The notes below the pieces were generated by a model. It was not told the origin of the DNA. It searched no databases and worked only from the letters and a program-made list of their open reading frames with translations. A program made the position numbers and the translations under genes. This document shows, in pieces, positions 26,701 to 37,321 of a stretch of 64,000 nt of DNA (its first letter is position 1; every line of letters begins with the position of its first letter). The stretch is taken from assembly GCA_027627225.1 (NCBI GenBank), contig CM051028.1, positions 27,766,912 through 27,830,911 of the forward strand, in the 5' to 3' direction. Source of the DNA: Congeria kusceri. Taxonomy: Eukaryota > Mollusca > Bivalvia > Myida > Dreissenidae.

Positions 26701-29700
26701 CACAACCAATACAAAATATAGATACTAATTGCAATAATTGTCTTTATTATATACAAATACTTAAGATAATATCCACTTAAAATAATATATAAAAAGTTGT
26801 GGTCGGTTTTGCACCACTGGGGCTGGTTTTGGGGCCGTTATAGACTGGGGCTGGTTTTGCCTGCTCCCGTAATATATATGTTAAGTTTTTTTTTTTTTTT
26901 GTTGTTGTTTCTTTTCATTTTTAGCTCGACTTTTCGAAGAAAAAAAGCCGAGCTATTGTCGTCGCTCCGTCATCTGCGTCAGCCAGGGTTGGCACGAATC
27001 ACACACCCCCCTCGGGTTTTCCGGGCGGGTTTTAACGGTTTTTCCCGCCCCGATCAATACTATAAAAGTGGTCAATACTGGGCAATACTATTTTTGTTCA
27101 GTTAATATGCAGTTTTAATTGTTTTTATAAATCTAAATGCTCAGTTTATTTATGTCATTAAAAAAAGACTTGTTTAGTTTTGCAGATCCAATATATGCAT
27201 AGTTATATTCATTCATTGTATATATGGCAACGCTTATCATGAAATATTTCCTATGTTGTCCATGAAATTATTCCGCTTGATATTGAAATATGTCTACACT
27301 TACTCATCCTCCTTTATTTCGTGCATTGAACTGTTCTTTTTTAGTTAACAATAAAACTTCTATGGATGATAATGCAAGCACGGTCATTACTATTTAATTG
27401 TCTGATATTGGGCAATACTGGGGATTACTGGACAAATCACTTAAATCTTCTATTTTCATTACTTACTTTCTTTTTTTTCACTTTAAAAGCAGGAATGATA
27501 ACGATGAAGCAATAAAGAATAATAATTTTTTTACTGATGCACAATTAACAGCAGGAATCAGTCACTTAAGGTGCCAATCAATGAATGTTTTCATGATTTG
27601 GAAAAGGCCCCTAATTGACACGGGCCTTTGCCTGACCCCTCAATCATTGAGATAGGTCTTATGTTTATTCAAGGGTCCAGTTTGTCCGATTTGGTAAAGT
27701 TTTTTTTCAAAATAAAGCTTACATTCTGAGGGGAATTTTAAGGTAAATAAAGGGGAAAAATATATACTATTTAAGCAGGGGAATGGGGCCGAATTTCGGC
27801 CCCAAATTGTCCCTAACAAAAACACTGCACACAATAATTTCTTTATGTTTGTTCTGAATAAAACATGTCAAATTATAGGTTAAGATGTAGAACTTTTACT
27901 GTCATGCATTTAAGTCCTAGATTTTAATCTTTTAGTAAACTTTAGGTTTAGGTCTGGGTGATATTGTTGAAAACAAGTATGGGCGAATTAAATAATTTTG
28001 ACTGCATTGTAAAAGTTATATATAGTTATAGAAAATTAAATAACAACTTTGTGGGTCGGAATATATGCCTTAACTTCCCTGAAGAGTTCTCTGTGGTAAC
28101 TAAATGAATTTTCTTAAGTTACCACATGGCAACAACTAATATGAGCATTTGATATCAGTAATGAGCTTTATAATGTTCTAAGCATCTTTTCCTTTCTTCA
28201 GGGAGGAAAGAATGACCTACAGACCGAAGCAGATCGTTCCGCCCAGAGATGCATTGTTGCTTCACTCCATAGGCAGTTTCCTAATGTAGCTATATTTGGA
28301 GAAGAGGTAAAGTTTTTCGAGCCATTAACAGGGACATTTTCTATCTTAAATCAGTAAGGAAGCATTCACTTCTCACATCAAAATTACAACATTTTCTATC
28401 TTAATCAATAAGGAAGCATTCACTTCTCACATCAAAATTACAACATTTTCTATCTTAAATCAATAAGGAAGCATTCACTTCTCACATAAAAATTACAAAA
28501 TTTTTTTTTAGAGCCTGGCATGAATATAAATATACCATAAAAGCTGTATATCTGCTGTAGCCACACTAATACAATTTTCAAACTCATTTGTTATTTCTAT
28601 CCTAGGCTGGTTGTAGAATTTTAAAATGTCCCGTCATTGGTACTAAAGCTATGGTTGTACTGTTATTATTATATAAATATTGACTTCTTTTAGGGTGACA
28701 GTGCGTCTTGTCAACCCGAGGCAACACTGTAAGCCTCGGTCCACAGTGTTTGTCGAGGGTTGACGAGACGCACTGTCAATCTCAAGGAAGTCAATTTTAT
28801 TTTATTATACCGAACAATCCCGTATCATTTGCGTACCGGGCGACATAGCGGTAGTGGGCTACAGTGCCGTGCGACATGTCAAATTGTTGCCCACTGCAGT
28901 TTATATGCATTATATAGAGAAATAATCAAGTGAGGTATAATAAATCAAATTGTTGCCCGCTGCAGTTTGTATTCATTATATAGAGAAATAATCAAGTGAG
29001 GTATACTTATAGTATTTGCAGACCTGAGATAACTGTAGGCAATTGTTAATTTTATGATTATTTTGACCTTGTTCTATTTTTTAAGGAATTAGCACCTACA
29101 ACAAAGATCCCAGATGACTTTATAGAAACAGAATTTGACCAGGAGGTGCTGAAACATAAATGCCCAGAAAATCTTCGTAACATCAAAAATGATGATGTAA
29201 GTGGCTTCCTTGTAATGATATATACATGTTATTAAAGTATCCAAAACATAGCAGCTTGATACATTGTAAGAAGACATTGCAGTTTTTAAAAAGCACAAGC
29301 ATGCTAAATTGCACGAAAAGGCAATAAAAAGTGGCAGATCTAGAGCAAATTGGCTAATCCTTAATGGAAGTATACTTTCTCATATAAATCTGTTTCATGT
29401 ATGATTCGTTGACGATTCAAATAATGTACAATGACAAAGCAGTGATGCTATTGACAGCATTATACCTTGTCTATAGTATGACTATTTGGTATGAGTAGCA
29501 CCCTTTAAAATGTACTTGGATCCCATGTTTAGAGGTATTACAACACAGCATATTGTACATTGTAAAAAGTGTATGATAAAGATGCCACGTGTGATGAAAT
29601 GACATATTTTAACATACAAGAACAATCGTTTTATAAGCATGAACAAGAAACATTAAACATTGATACTGTAAACTCCTGGTTAAATTGTTAAATCGTACCA

Positions 29701-32700
29701 AAAATGCATACAGTAAATTTAGTTTAACTGTTTAGGTGGTCATATGGGTCGATCCATTAGATGGAACAAAGGAATTTACAGAAGGTGAGTTATTACTGTA
29801 TTTTATATAATATAAAGGTACATTACCATAATTTGTGTTTTGGGAAATTTAAAGAACTACCAAAAACTTTTAGCCAACTCATTATGTACATGTATGCGCA
29901 AGATTTCATGATTTGTTTTGTCAAAGAATACACATTTTCAGTCATTTAAGAGAGAACAGTGTTGGATTTGTGTGTATTTAAGATTCAGTATCTGTTAAAT
30001 TGCCCACTCAGTATATTACTGGTAATGTTTTGTATGAAAAATTGTCAAAATATTGTGTGTTTACCAGTAATAATAATAATAATATTAATAGTAGTAGACT
30101 TGCATAGCAAATTACTAGGTACATTGCTTATTTAGCATAGTCAACATTGAAAAACTAGCTCAGTTGGTAGAGTGCTGGACTGTTAATCTGGGGATTGTGA
30201 GTTTGAACCCCAGCCTGGCCACATAACTTGTGTGGGGATTGGTCATGAAATTATTTCTACCTCTGATTCAAGTAGGGCAGTTGTGAGTTACTGGCAAGTA
30301 AGTGCACTTAATACTGGTAAACCGCTTAGATTGTCTACGCTTGACCAGGAAAAGAGTAGGTTAATTGACCGTCATGATATGACTGAAATACTGTTAAAAA
30401 CGGCGAACATTCAAACAAACAGACATTAAAAATCTACAGTTTGACAAACCTTAAGTTGTCTTGCAACTGCATTCTTATGAAACACATAATCTATCATTTA
30501 ACAGCTAGTATTGTTTTAAAGGTTTTCTGGACCATGTGACTGTCCTGATTGGTATAGCGGTAAAGGGAATTGCAGCTGCTGGCGTCATCAACCAGCCTTT
30601 CCATAATTTTGAGCAGTTTCCCAAATATGGCAAAGCCAGGTGTATTTGGGGTATTCAGGGTTTAGGTATGAATTCATTGGTGATCTTTGAATTTCATAAG
30701 TGTATGCTTCAAGAGCTCAGTTTGACAAAAAAACTTGGTTTGCAATAACTTTCTGTGTACTTGGGGTAACATATACTGGTAATGGAATGCTTATTAAAAA
30801 GATAGAAACAAAAATTTAAAATGTATATTAGGTTATTCGAATGTGTTTACTATTAAATTCTAAGTGTATGCTTCAAGAGCTCAGTTTGACAAAAAAACTT
30901 GGTTTGCAATAACTTTCTGTGTACTTGGGGTAACATATACTGGTAATGGAATGCTTATTAAAAAGATAGAAACAAAAATTTAAAATGTATATTAGGTTAT
31001 TCGAATGTGTTTACTATTAAATTCTGTAGATTTTCTATTTCAGTGGAAGTAATTTTCAAAAACAGTATATGAAATGTACCCATTTTTCTGTCAGTAGTAA
31101 ATGTATTTTAACATTGCTGATTTACGTTGTTATGCTGAATTTTGTTTCCATTGCTAGGATCATTTGGTTATGAACACAATGATAACCTAGAAGGCAATGT
31201 GATAACGACCACGAGATCTCATTCGGACTACACAATAACAAAGACTGTCGAGGCTTGTGAACCTACAGAGGTCCTGCGGGTTGGAGGGGCAGGGCACAAG
31301 GTTAGAACTAAATCAAATTGTGAAACAGCTAGTGTATTTTATATTGTTACATAATGTTTCCATTTCTGGATATCAGAAGAGCATTGCACAATGTTAGAAA
31401 CACTGTTAAATTGTGACAAAGGTAAACTGTATGAAAAGTGAGTGACTTAAAATTTTGAAACAGTATACAATGTACATGTATCGTCCCTTGATGTTATACA
31501 AATGGACCATTGTCAGACATATTCATTTAACAGTTGTTGGTATAAATGTATTGGCACTGACAACTAGTAATTAAAATAAAATTAACACCCTGTTTGCCAT
31601 TCACTTGTATTTGGTTGCTTTGATTGTTTTTGAAAATATATTGAAAATGCACTGAAACTCTATCACATTGCAGGTATTGCTGCTCATTGAGAAGAAAGCG
31701 CATGCGTATGTATTCGCCAGCATTCACTGCAAGAAATGGGACACCTGCGCCCCAGAAGCAATCCTGCATTCTCTGGGCGGCAGACTCACAGACCTCCACG
31801 GGGTCCCTATTCCGTACCATGCAAATGTCGTCCACAATAACACCGGTGGCGTTCTGGCCACAATTGCCAATCATGACTGGTACGTAAACAGGATCAAAGA
31901 GAAGGTTGACGTGGAAACGCTGTCGAAGTTCGAGTCAGTGAAGGCGGCTCCTCCAACTCTCGAGTCTCAGCTGTCTCAAAAGACGTTGAATATCCAAAAC
32001 AACAGCAAATCTGCCGATGGGAAAATCGTTGAAGGGAAGGTAAATACAGAGAGTGAAACCACTCATTTGTAAATAACCACGGTTGATAACTCAGGCCCCG
32101 TGCATATTGATAGCTTACATAAAGTGTGCACCTGATCAATGTTTAGATATTAGTGATGTCACATTGTAAACTATTTTGAGTTAAGATATTTCATGTAATC
32201 AGAGCTTATAGTCTGTTAGACTAGGGAACCCATGTTCAATGTTTTTTCCGATAAATGGTCATCAGCTTCTAAGATTTATTTTCCTCTATATTGCTGCTAT
32301 GCAAAATGATGTTATCATTCGAAATTCCATGTAAAATAAATATTCGCACCCAAGTATTGCATTTATTAGAAAAAGGGTTATGTTCAGCTTACTTCATAAA
32401 AGCAAATGTACATTTGTGTAAAAAGCATTTACATTTATCCATAAAAAAATGTATATATTCTGCTCAGATAGTTACTGGTTGTTAATAAAAATGTTGTTTC
32501 ATATTTCTCCCCATAAAGTAATGTTGTTAAAAAATTGCTGTCATTTTTTCACAATACATAATGTTTAGGTCTACCCCATTTTGATACTTTTGAGTAATTG
32601 GAAATACTGTGATAACACAAATTTTTTAGCATTTAAATTACTCTGTGAAACATACAAAAATAAATTGACTTTATAATATTGTGTAGCAGCATTAAGTGAT

Positions 32701-35700
32701 CAAAACTGGTAATGTATATTGATGTCTTTCACTAGTGCACCAAAAAAGGCATTTATACGTGCCTCATATTACTCCATGAATGTTATTCCTATTTTTGAAA
32801 GCATTTTGTTGGCATGGGTCTTTTATAATGTTGTCTATGACTTCCTCTTATTCACTTCATTCTATTAATAAGTTGTTCTTATTTCTTTAGACAAGGAAAA
32901 GTCAACCGAATAAAGCAAAGCACAAAAAGTAGCCAGTTATTTGATGATATCACTAACTCGCTTGCAGAGGATGACACAGTCACTTTCATTTTTTCTGCAT
33001 TGCCTACCCCTATTTTCTTGATTTCAGCTTTTATTATTGCATGATCTCCATTTTGTGATCTTGGCCAAATGATTTTCAATTTGTAAATTTACAACATTTT
33101 CGGGTGCCTATCTTTGAAATTGACATCAGGTATTGACATGTTTGTCATATTATATTTTGATTTAGATGAAAGTAACGCTACATGTATTTAAAAAAAATAA
33201 TACAATATTTTTATGTTTTCTTATGTTTCTGACAACCGAATAACCTTATTGCTGATAATTTTCATCTTGAAAATAGTTTATTTAAATTTTTAACATAGCA
33301 ATATGTACCATACCAAATCATTGCATGAGTATTTATTTTTATATTTAAAAAATAACATATAAAAGTGTGTCAGTTGAGAAAACTTAACCACACTTTTCTT
33401 TATATTAAATATTTGGTAAAATTATATACATGTGAGGCGCATCATGGGAAAACCGGTTTAAAAATGCATAAAAGTAATACACATATATGTCATAGTAGAA
33501 CATTTTTGTGTTAAATTTAAAACTTGATTAAATTAAAAAATTTATCCTGAGTGTACATGTAGTTGGTGCATTATTGCATATTTAATATCAGGAAATATTT
33601 ATATTTTAGGGAGTAAATACATATCATTAACTTACTGTAGTAGAAATATAATAAATTAGTAGTACTGTTATTGTTAAAATATGTAATATTAGAGTACATT
33701 GTATTAAATTTCTTACTGTTTTTGTTCACAGAGAACTTATTTTGTTAAAATAGTTTATAATTTTATTCAAATAGTTTAAGTATAATTATATTGTAAGTAG
33801 ATGTATATTTCATTTTTATGCACCTAAAGCATTTATATTTTATATTTCATATTTGTATGTTGTTTTTTCATTGCCGCTGTGTAAAAGCTTTTTATAGTCT
33901 TCTTAATACATGTATTTTGTATTTGGTACTATAGATATTTCGTTGTGACCCATACAAATGCAATACTCATTTTAAATTTATTATGAACAAATTGCTAACA
34001 TCTTTTGGAAATATAAATATTTGATGCATTTATGGTGACTGTAAAGCTAGTATAATGGAAAATGTTTTAAGTTTGAATCCAAGATTGAATCAGTCACTGA
34101 AAAAAATAGACTGGTAGATATCATGCACATATTTAATGATTTTTGTTTTAGAATTGTACATATTTGATATAAAATCAGTATAGGCCTATACATTGGTGTA
34201 ATAGTATGTTTACTAAATCAAAAGGCCAAACATCCGTAGCCTTTCAAGTGTTATGTTTTTTTTATTTTGTCACTTAACAATACAGTGGGTAATGAACAAC
34301 AACAACTGGATGATGTATTATATATACAAATCATGACAACAGCACACATTTTAAAGATTTGAAAGTGGCCTTTTCACAGTGTTGTTTTTTTTTTTCACTG
34401 TTTTGGGAATGGGTCCGGTGCCCATCAAATTAATTACAAGGAATTTTGTGACGTGAAAACATGCAATAAAGAAAAATTTAATAAATGAATTTAATTTATA
34501 AACAACTTAAACTGCTGTTTTATTGGTTTAATTTGGTATTGTAATGGTGTTTATCTATACACACACAATAAGTTCATGATTTACAGCTTAGAATCACATT
34601 TCCTATGTGTGTAGCATTTTGTTACTTTTGATGTGGGAATTGTTTTTCTTCCAATTGGGAAAAATGAACCATATTTGGCATTGGGTATGGGTCAGTTTAC
34701 CGGACCCTGTTATATAAGGAAAAATATCACTGGGCTTGTCTGTTTGTGTTTTAAAATAAAGTATAATACATATTATGTATTTGTTATTAAGGATCAATGA
34801 ATGTGCCAAACTATATTTGTTCATCATAACCTTCACTACCAGTATACCAATGTAGATGTTGCATAACTTAAGGTCAATGTTTGTGCATAATACAGGTTGT
34901 GTTGTTTGTGCAATAATTTCACTTATTGTGATACTTTACGAAACCATTGGCTAAAAATAAAATATTACGCAATGTACCGTTACAATAGCTGAGTGCATCA
35001 CCATGTAAACTGCTTATATACCATGTATGTGTTATCAGATTTTTGCACTAAATCAGAAATGTTTTAAAAACTAACTGCTGTACGACATATTCTGCTGTAT
35101 ACGGGTAATGTTTAGCTTCAGTTTAACGAGGCTGTTCTAAATGATGGCCACTTTAAAATACGAGCATTGCCCAAGACAGAAATCTTATTTGCATTAATGA
35201 CACTATTATTACCTGAATGTGATAAATATTATTACTGGAAGTAAAAACTTTTTTTGAACCAAAAACGTTCACCCAATTCTATTAGCACCACTTTTTCAGT
35301 GCATATACCGGTACTGTAGGTAATAAACATCTTTTAAGTGAATGTCTAATATAAGATCTCTACCTATATTCAACGAGAGCAAGTACAGCTTTTATTTAAG
35401 ATAGTAAAACCCTTTTCAACTATTACTCCGGTACTGATATTATAATGCAGGGCATTTGGAGAATTTGATATTTTCTGAAAAATAGTCTAACAAATATTAG
35501 TGTTAACAGCTTAGAACTAACCATGCTCTCGTTTTCATACAACTTAGGTATAAAAAAATTGTTTCTTTTAGGTTACCCGACCTACCCTAATAAAAATGCC
35601 CCGACCCTAGAACATTTTATTGAGCAGTCAGGTATTTTTTTGTTTTATTTACTTTTTTCCAATAAATGTTTTTGAATAAATGTTTTGTTTTGATAGAATA

Positions 35701-36198
35701 CACTTCAAAACAATTTTTAAAGATATAACCGATTTGTTTTGAATATTAATTCAGTATTAGAATCTTCAAGTGGACCATTTCCCTAATAATAAAATAAATA
35801 ATAAATCCCTACCTACCTATACCCTAATTTTTGGGGGCATGTAACCTGAAACAAACATTTTTTTTTACGCCTTACAGTAGTTACATTGTATTTCTTCTGG
35901 TATTTGGTTTCCATTAAGTTACTAGCCCAGGAGAGGCAAAATCAATTGCGCTTTAATATTGGCAGACTTGTCTAATATATGAACAAGTGAAATGTTGCCA
36001 GAATGTACAGTATTATGACTACGGTGTACAGGCAGAGCTGGAAGTATGACAGTACAAGATTTTGCCACCCCTGTAAGCTAAGTACCGGTAGATCTGTAAT
36101 GTGTACCTGGCAATTTTCTTATCTAGGAATCTGTTGCTACGGAGAAAGAGCGGTCGTCAAGAAAACGCCGAATGGATGAAGGGGACTCTAAGCTCTAG
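23771..36198 (+). CDS. BPNT1: 3'(2'),5'-bisphosphate nucleotidase 1 (BPNT1), complete multi-exon gene
   Basis: Hydrolyses 3'-phosphoadenosine 5'-phosphate (PAP) to AMP; a Mg2+-dependent, Li+-sensitive enzyme of the inositol-monophosphatase-like superfamily. Coding exons: 23771-23896, 28202-28306, 29086-29196, 29736-29784, 30522-30665, 31158-31300 and 31674 onward. All junctions are GT-AG and every phase fits. The start is an ATG in an AAACATGGCGG context. Motifs seen: DLQTEAD (residues 47-53), GEE metal ligands ending exon 2 (75-77), WVDPLDGTKEFTE (118-130), GVINQP, TTTRSHS, RVGGAG and WDTCAPE (248-254), in the order known for animal BPNT1. The core runs to residue 348 before the alternative tails, about 40 residues longer than human BPNT1 (308 aa); the extra is a polar C-terminal region. 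Introns hold a PHD-bearing element (intron 1), a 55-bp triplicate and a small foldback (intron 2), a tRNA SINE (intron 4) and a 164-bp duplication (intron 5). No catalytic residue appears lost. Confidence 0.95.
24835..25025 (-). pseudogene. Acidic/threonine-rich exon 3 of the PHD gene fragment
   Basis: Acceptor ATATTATTACAG then a frame starting ESVSTDVTEPHRTVASNDYD, with two imperfect EPH(R/T)TV(A/T)SND repeats, to a GTATAA donor after VVHKR. No later transposase-like exon was found before the element's end, so the captured or retained coding unit is truncated. Confidence 0.4.
25231..25311 (-). pseudogene. PHD-finger exon 2
   Basis: Acceptor CGTAAATAG, then an open frame ISLEQYRRVVANEEELDFVC followed by KDCTRQ, and a GTATGT donor in phase 0. 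The C-x2-C completes the zinc-binding set begun in exon 1. It joins the next minus exon (ESVSTDVTEPHRT...) in frame. Confidence 0.5.
26042..26134 (-). pseudogene. PHD-finger exon 1, frameshifted
   Basis: The minus strand opens with ATG and encodes MSKCIVCNRKVTSQQQAISC then EVCDRWQHSLRF. The second half of the finger (VCDSGIS...) is in another frame of the same exon, and only that frame matches the phase of the next exon. A small indel just after WQH therefore breaks the reading frame, which is why I call it decayed. GTAAAG donor present. Confidence 0.5.
26922..26990 (+). mobile_element. Element end fragment (AGCTCGACTTTTCGAAGAAA)
   Basis: Left terminus only, with AGCTCGACTTTTCGAAG and the inverted GCCGAGCTATTGTCGTCGC next to it; related to the ends at 40.1 and 44.2 kb. 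BPNT1 intron 1. Confidence 0.4.
27650..27830 (+). mobile_element. Short element, family F1 (truncated)
   Basis: Right half of the family only: TACATTCTGAGGGGAATTTT, GGGCCGAATTTCGGCCCC, CCCTAACAAAAACACTG. Lies in BPNT1 intron 1. The GGGCCGAATTTCGGCCC palindrome is complete here. Confidence 0.5.
28332..28503 (+). repeat. 55-bp tandem triplicate
   Basis: Three copies of CATTTTCTATCTTAAATCAA...GGAAGCATTCACTTCTCACA, starting ~25 bp after the exon 2 donor of BPNT1. Confidence 0.85.
28680..28797. mobile_element. 118-bp foldback
   Basis: Near-perfect inverted arms around a short loop: GTGACAGTGCGTCTTGTCAA at 28694 and TTGACGAGACGCACTGTCAA at 28761, plus outer TTGACTTC/GAAGTCAA. BPNT1 intron 2. Confidence 0.7.
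28876..29008 (+). repeat. ~72-bp tandem duplicate
   Basis: TCAAATTGTTGCCCACTGCA...ATAATCAAGTGAGGTATA occurs twice head to tail with a few differences. BPNT1 intron 2, just upstream of exon 3. Confidence 0.75.
30148..30428 (+). mobile_element. tRNA-headed SINE (copy 1)
   Basis: The head resembles a tRNA: A box TAGCTCAGTTGG, anticodon loop CTGTTAA (GTT, Asn-like), B box GTTTGAACCCC. The body GGGGATTGGTCATGAAATTA...TACTGGTAAACCGCT is shared with copies at 43376 and 54026, and the tail is (AAAC)n. Inserted in BPNT1 intron 4. Confidence 0.75.
30697..31024 (+). repeat. Exact 164-bp tandem duplication
   Basis: 30697-30860 and 30861-31024 appear identical base for base. Begins 31 bp after the exon 5 donor of BPNT1; wholly intronic. 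Identity suggests a very recent event or an assembly artefact. Confidence 0.9.
31674..32072 (+). CDS. BPNT1: BPNT1 exon 7 with read-through 3' end
   Basis: Carries the second metal/substrate motif WDTCAPE and the sequence GGRLTDLHG. Two ends are possible. Read-through adds VNTESETTHL and stops at 32070-32072. Splicing at 32039/32040 (GGGAAG then GTAAAT) leaves phase 0 and joins either of the two downstream exons at 32891 and 36127. The stretch after the conserved NHDWYVNRI is lysine/serine/glutamate-rich and is not part of the known phosphatase fold, so it is probably a flexible tail. Confidence 0.85.
   Translation, partial: VLLLIEKKAHAYVFASIHCKKWDTCAPEAILHSLGGRLTDLHGVPIPYHANVVHNNTGGVLATIANHDWYVNRIKEKVDVETLSKFESVKAAPPTLESQLSQKTLNIQNNSKSADGKIVEGKVNTESETTHL
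32891..32932 (+). CDS. BPNT1: BPNT1 alternative last exon b (basic tail)
   Basis: A pyrimidine-rich acceptor (CTTATTTCTTTAG) is followed by 13 codons, TRKSQPNKAKHKK, then TAG. Incoming phase 0 matches the donor at 32040. Seven of 13 residues are K, R or H, so the tail would be strongly basic. Coding status is inferred from splice signal, phase and composition only. Confidence 0.45.
   Translation, partial: TRKSQPNKAKHKK
33434..33475 (+). mobile_element. GTCGTGGGAAAA MITE end fragment
   Basis: GAGGCGCATCATGGGAAAAC then degenerate AATGCATAAAAGTAA. Only the left end is recognisable. Lies downstream of BPNT1 exon b. Confidence 0.4.
35546..35874. mobile_element. CAGGTTACATGCCC TIR element (copy 2, inverted)
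   Basis: Opposite orientation to copies 1 and 3: starts TTTTAGGTTACCCGACCTAC, ends GGCATGTAACCTGAAACAAA then TTACGCC. Lies just upstream of BPNT1 alternative exon c. Confidence 0.6.
36127..36198 (+). CDS. BPNT1: BPNT1 alternative last exon c (NLS-like tail)
   Basis: Acceptor TTTTCTTATCTAG, then 23 codons beginning ESVATEKERSSRKRRMDEGD and ending SKL, then TAG. Phase 0 matches the exon 7 donor 4.1 kb upstream. RSSRKRR resembles a monopartite nuclear localisation signal, and the terminal SKL is the canonical peroxisomal PTS1 tripeptide. Neither signal is expected of human BPNT1. This is the best supported of the spliced tails by composition, but no transcript was available. Confidence 0.55.
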   Translation, partial: ESVATEKERSSRKRRMDEGDSKL

Positions 36199-37321
36199 AG
36201 ATGCTTTGTTGCCAGTAGACAATAATATTCTTTGATCCCTGTAGACACTTGCATGTTCACACTTTGTTGTTCTAAATTTCATGTTATGCATGCCTAACTG
36301 CTTGAATCGACTCAAGAGGTATTAGATGCGCAGAACATTTTGTTTGTTTTGTGTTGCCAATATGAACACCCACTAGGCGCTGAGCCCTCTAAACATGTGC
36401 ACTTTCACACTCGTAGTTACAAAATTCAGGTTATATATACGTACCTACCGGTATTTCTGAATCAAGTTAAGTCATATTACACTCAACATTTTGCTTTCCT
36501 GTTGGCTTTCACATTATGATGCAAGTTGTAATAAATTAAATCAATAAATTGAAACTCTTTAGATTCAATAGTGATCACATACTCCTGGTAACGTTCTTCA
36601 CATTAATATCATCATGGTAGTTTTATTAAACATTCCATATTTTAATCAGGCCATCCTTAAAAATGGTTTGTTTGCGGTTACGCGACCCAGAATTGTCAAT
36701 GTGTGTAGGTAGTTGGATTTATTTATTTTTTTTTTTTTTTTTTGGGGGGGGGGGGATAAATTTAGACAACCCTTAGACATGGACTAAATTGTCTTAATAC
36801 AAAATACAAGAGCAAAACACATTCCTTAGGGTATGCTTGTGGCATATTGCTTGTTCAAATTATTAGAAGGCACTGTTTAGTTGATATAAAAACGTTATGA
36901 ATTAATTACGAACAAAATATGATGAATAAATAAGTAACATTTTCGAATAGGAAAAAAAATTGGAAGCCTATAAAAGCGTGTGATTTGGGCTAACTTTTGT
37001 GAGTCTGTCGCGTTACTGCAAACAATTTTTTTAGGATGGCCTCAACGAATTAGGATGGTAGTTTTATTTAACATTCCATATTTTAATCAATGCCATGTAT
37101 TTGTTCCATTAAAGCATACCTTACCTGTAATCCACCTATTTATTATCAAGGCTTGCTTGTCAACTTTACTGCCTACTTTACTGCCATAACTGCAAGGGTG
37201 CGGAAATTCTATGCCTGCTTTGTCAGACCTGGGAAATTTTATCATCCGACAAGTAAATTGTCTGCAGACATGTACAATATTGGAGTGAAAATGATGTCAA
37301 GTTAATTATTACATTATTATT
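36199..37321. other. Intergenic, no gene
   Basis: Contains a T12-20/G10 homopolymer run at ~36726-36754. TTTTATTTAACATTCCATATTTTAATCA-like text occurs at ~36620 and ~37060 with GGATGGC nearby, a partial ~440-bp-spaced duplicate. Confidence 0.4.

Larger units (their letters stand above)
24281..26874 (-). mobile_element. 2.6-kb inverted-repeat element carrying PHD-finger exons
   Basis: Terminal inverted repeats of ~70 bp, about three-quarters identical: left 24281-24352 contains GGCAAAACCAGCCCCA, right 26796-26874 contains TGGGGCTGGTTTTGCC. Between them on the minus strand lie three exon-like segments with splice signals: ~26042-26134, ~25231-25311 and ~24835-25025. Together they resemble a PHD-type zinc finger (CIVC...CEVCDRWQH...GISLEQYRRVV...FVCKDC) followed by an acidic/threonine-rich linker. 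I recall PHD/FLYWCH/MULE-type proteins in molluscs with this pattern, so a Mutator-like origin is possible but inferred. The element sits wholly inside BPNT1 intron 1. Confidence 0.6.
32933..36126. other. BPNT1 3' intron/UTR territory
   Basis: AT-rich with several AATAAA-like sites (for example just after 33174 and near 34468). Apart from the MITE fragment and the TIR element at 35546 nothing else is recognised. Confidence 0.4.

Noticed and set aside
30148..30222. Functional tRNA gene
   Set aside because: Acceptor stem is missing and the sequence continues into a SINE body shared with two other loci.
31687..31887. Second plus-strand frame over BPNT1 exon 7
   Set aside because: Shadow of the true exon in another frame; no motif and no splice logic.
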